In this document: positions 60,890 to 64,000 of the stretch, in pieces
Numbering within the stretch: the first letter of the stretch is position 1
Layout: each line of letters begins with the position of its first letter
NCBI GenBank assembly: GCA_028583405.1
Contig: CM053243.1
Coordinates: forward strand, 34,561,420 to 34,625,419
Length of the DNA: 64,000 bases
Direction of reading: 5' to 3'
Source: Pogonophryne albipinna
Lineage: Eukaryota; Chordata; Actinopteri; Perciformes; Artedidraconidae
The notes under the pieces: generated by a model
What the model saw: the letters and a program-made list of their open reading frames with translations, nothing else
Databases searched by the model: none
What the model was told of the DNA's origin: nothing
Made by a program: the position numbers and the translations under genes

Positions 60890-61790
60890 GGAGGCTGTCT
60901 GCAAAAGAAATCACTCTGATTGGCTGTTCAGCTAAGCGAAACACTATTTGCCTGAATGGGAGTGCAGTACAGTACTTAAGTAAATGTACTTTGTTACTGT
61001 CCACAATCTGCCTAGAAATATTTTAATGTTGTAGCTGTTCAAGATGGTCATTTTAAAATGTTTTAAAAATATACCGTTAGTAGGCTAGTTAAACCAATAA
61101 TAATGCTACGGCTGCAACTGACAGTTATGTAGGCACATTTAGATTTTTTCTTAACGCTGTGTGATTAAAAGAATAAACACAAATAGCAGGATAGGCACAC
61201 ATATTTGCTATATATTGCCCCACTGAAAAGGCACTGCACCAATACTGTTAAAAATATTCAACCCAGTCTCACAGCATTTCGTGTTAGAGTCACGACATTT
61301 AATCTATTGATTTATGTTCAACAACACGATTTTCCCCTTTTTTTCATGTCACAGAACGATTTGAAATGCAATGCATTTCTATTGGTTGTGTGTTTCGTGC
61401 CTGCAACACGTCTTTTTGTCTGGTCGGGTCTTGGAAGACCGGAAGCTGTGTGGTTCATAAAAACATGTTCTCACTCAATATGAAGCCACGATTATTGTTT
61501 TTATTTTAAATCGTATAATGTTAGACTTTTTTTGCCATCCGCGAGGAAAATAAATGGGGCTCAGAGCCTCTGAATACTGAAATCAGTATTTCCTTCTAAT
61601 TTGTTATTCTTTTCTAAATAACACACTGTTATTTACTCAACAATAACACACAATTATCCTTGTTTTTATTTATTTGTTTAATTCTATAATCTCTGACTTT
61701 TTTGGCGTCCGTCAGGAACTGAATTTCAAAATAAAATAACCGGAAACAGATGTAGGCCTATATGGGACATTTCGAGCATCATTGCGATAC
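60890..61790. other. no recognised gene
   Basis: AT-rich sequence with short frames; no recognised repeat ends. Confidence 0.5.
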
Positions 61791-61921
61791 ACAGCCACTG
61801 AACTGATTACCCAAGATCCTCAGCTATGGTTTAAGCTCTGTGATTGGATGTTTTAGCCACAATGCACGTTGGGATATGGTGTTAATGCGATATGAAATCC
61901 GAAGAACATTTCAGAGTTTAG

Positions 61922-62337
61922 GATGGCCGAAGACTCTACACTACCCATAATCCTCAGCTATCGTTTGGGACTAAACGATAGCCTTTGCTTGACAAACGCC
62001 GTGATTGATCAATCTTCAAGCTCTGGGATTGGATGTTGGAGTGGCAGTGCGCCAAGGTTATGCCGAGCGTCAAACAGCACTTTGAAATGGAACGAAACCA
62101 CGGCAGACTATCCAAAACTGGACTTGAACGGGACCAGCCCCCCCGCCCAAGAACTACACATGCTGGCTATTGTGTTTCGCAAAATGTTCTATGGGACGTC
62201 TCTACTGGGAAAGTTTTTCCCACAGTTAGAAGTTGCCAGTATTAAACACATTGGTGTTATCAAATTTAAAACATATAATTACGAAATGGGTGAAAATTGC
62301 TTGTGTCCATAATGGGCAGCATTAATATATCAGCCTG
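61922..62337 (+). repeat. duplicated unit, copy A
   Basis: Shares blocks with 62946-63392: AGCTATCGTTTGGGACTA, GATTGGATGTTGGAGTGGCA, CAGACTATCCAAAACTGGAC and GAAAATTGCTTGTGTCCATA. A shorter relative lies at 61797-61860 (CCTCAGCTATGGTTTAAGC, TGATTGGATGTT). Confidence 0.85.
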
Positions 62338-62359
62338 TCCTCCTACAAAAAACGACCAT

Positions 62360-62940
62360 ATAGGTCGATTGTTCAGCAGCTTATTACGACCCAGAGTCAC
62401 GGTTTAAAGTGTAGCACGTCTAGTGGTTGTGCAAGAAACAACATGCTCCCGTTGATTGCAAACGCTCCGGAGATTCTTTTATTCACAAATAACCCTCTCT
62501 GGAAAATCCTAAATTGTGCAATAGTTTGGCCATTAAAATGCTTTTTGATTAGATTTCTGGCGAGAAGTGTATATTGTACTTTTATAATCTACGTCCAGTG
62601 GATGTGTAGGATCTATAGTTTGATAGATATTACGAAGATGATTTGAGGTCTCGCCAGGAGAACGTGTATATGCGGCAGCTTCCATGTAAAGTTAGCGTCA
62701 ACCCTCACGGGGTGAAAACAGTATTTCCGGTCTCAAAGTTTTCATAATAAAACCGGAAGTATTCCCCTCACTGTCAAATGATTACACAGTGATATCTGCA
62801 TTACTCATCCACTAAAAAACATCAGTTTATCCTTGTTAATTACACAATATTGATTGGTTTAAATTGTGTACAATGCTTTTGTGTTTTTAACCTTTGATTC
62901 GGAGAAACAAATAGTTTTTATGGAGTTTAGACACTACAGA
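62360..62940. other. spacer between the duplicated units
   Basis: No gene or mobile end recognised. Confidence 0.4.
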
Positions 62941-62945
62941 GTTTC

Positions 62946-63392
62946 CGAAGACACGACACTACCCAGAATCGCGAGCTATCGTTTGGGACTACAACATCCG
63001 CTTTCCTTTACAAACCCCGTGATTAGTTCTCAAGCTCTATGATTGGATGTTGGAGTGGCAGTGCGACAAGGTTACACTGAGCGTCAAACAGCTCTTTGAA
63101 ATGGAATGGAACAACGGCAGACTATCCAAAACTGGACTTGGACGGGTCCAGCCCAGCCCCAGAACTACACATGCTGGCTATTGTGTGTTTCACAACATGT
63201 TCTATGGCACATCTCTTGTAGTTTTAAAAGATGTTTTCGTATTTCCCATAATTAGAAGTTATCAGTATTAAACTGTGTACATCCCTGGAGATTTAAGGGA
63301 TACGAAACACAGTGGTGTTATCAAATTTAAAACATATAATTTATAAATGGGTGAAAATTGCTTGTGTCCATAATGGGCAGCATTAATGTACC
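62946..63392 (+). repeat. duplicated unit, copy B
   Basis: Direct-orientation diverged copy of 61922-62337, offset about 1020 bp, with about 30 extra bases near 63270-63305. Confidence 0.85.
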
Positions 63393-63533
63393 CACATGAC
63401 AGCTAAGGTCAGAAGAGCTTTATTTAACAGCTGGTCTTATGTCTGTGACCCCTCCTGTTGTTAATTGATACGCCTGAAACCTCCACTTGTCAAGGTTCAA
63501 AGGTAAATTTTGAAAATATGGCAGTAGCCATCG

Positions 63534-63610
63534 ATCATCTTAAGATAAGAAAAGATAAGATATACTTTATTGATCCCAAGTTGGAAACATTTTTTGTTAC
63601 AGCAGCATGT
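63534..63610 (-). repeat. LINE 3' tail (minus strand)
   Basis: AAGATAAGATATACTTTATT and GATCCCAAGTTGG are the reverse complement of a tail like that at 8740-8840. Confidence 0.6.
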
Positions 63611-63614
63611 ACTA

Positions 63615-63735
63615 CTTTGTTCTACTCCACTACAATTCAGAGGTTAACCTGGTATTTTTACTCCACTACATTTATTTTAGTTACTTTGCAGATTCTGATT
63701 AATGATGTGAAATATATACAACCCATATACAAAAA
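63615..63735 (-). repeat. hAT-like fragment (AGTACTCAGATC family)
   Basis: TTTTTACTCCACTACATTTA on the plus strand is typical of the same family whose left end occurs at 32634. Confidence 0.4.
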
Positions 63736-63784
63736 AAAGTGTATCTCGAGCCGGTTTCTCAAACTTACCTACCCCACCTTTAAG

Positions 63785-63937
63785 TAATTTGTCAGACTTA
63801 ATATTTATCTGTTGATACCCCCAACGTTTTTTCTTATTCAAAAGAAGACCTTAACTTAAAGTATTCTTTAATGTCTAAATAAAGCCTTATCAGTTTGTCT
63901 GTTTTGCACATCCTCCTGTTAATATCTTTGGACATCC
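63785..63937 (+). repeat. dispersed repeat shared with 5174-5440
   Basis: AAAAGAAGACCTTAACTTAA and CAGTTTGTCTGTTTTGCACA match the earlier copy. Confidence 0.6.
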
Positions 63938-64000
63938 TGCACTAAACTTTTTTATTGTAGAGATCACTACAGTATCTTCTTGATATTTTCTATTCTTTAT

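Overview
This is a stretch of a ray-finned (teleost) fish genome made almost entirely of mobile DNA. The pointers are a sushi-class chromovirus, a Tc1 element, several hAT miniature elements, L2-type LINE tails, an epsilon-like endogenous retrovirus and long (CA)n/(GT)n tracts. No intact, confidently identified host gene is present.

Layout. 1-4148 is the 3' part of a Ty3/gypsy (sushi-class) retrotransposon; a complete, very young copy of the same family lies at 55114-60318 (5-bp target duplication, LTRs with one difference seen by eye, intact gag and pol). 4154-4955 is an L2-like LINE tail. 5694-7282 is a dead Tc1 transposon. 7820-8683 is a Tc1-like fragment split by a hAT element (7890-8507). 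9946-10576 is a miniature inverted-repeat element. 11207-17452 is a 6.2-kb piggyBac element with a broken transposase and very large inverted arms of ~360-bp repeats. 19415-24474 holds further miniature elements, a probable solo LTR and microsatellites.

24508-48341 is the most unusual part. Two TTAA-flanked inverted ends lie 23.8 kb apart. Inside them sits a 21.8-kb foldback element (26161-47961) with arms of about 2.7-3 kb built of tandem repeats, and with near-perfect 9-bp flanking duplications, a Mutator-like signature. Its core carries a nine-exon, frameshifted gene resembling fish DUF4806-type proteins. Its left arm has been hit by an 865-bp DNA transposon and by an 8.3-kb endogenous retrovirus. 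The retrovirus pol is itself interrupted by 2.1 kb of other repeats. Because the right arm keeps the unoccupied sites, both arm insertions can be verified within the window.

48342-55113 is mostly quiet. It contains a candidate three-exon minus-strand small gene (49217-50665) and a hAT miniature element with an exact 8-bp duplication (51549-51985). 60319-64000 holds diverged duplicated segments and LINE/hAT remnants.

How the parts relate. The two gypsy copies show how a self-priming chromovirus is organised: transcript start, priming site, gag, -1 frame pol with protease, reverse transcriptase, RNase H, integrase and chromodomain. The other elements are mostly non-autonomous or dead, nested in a readable order.
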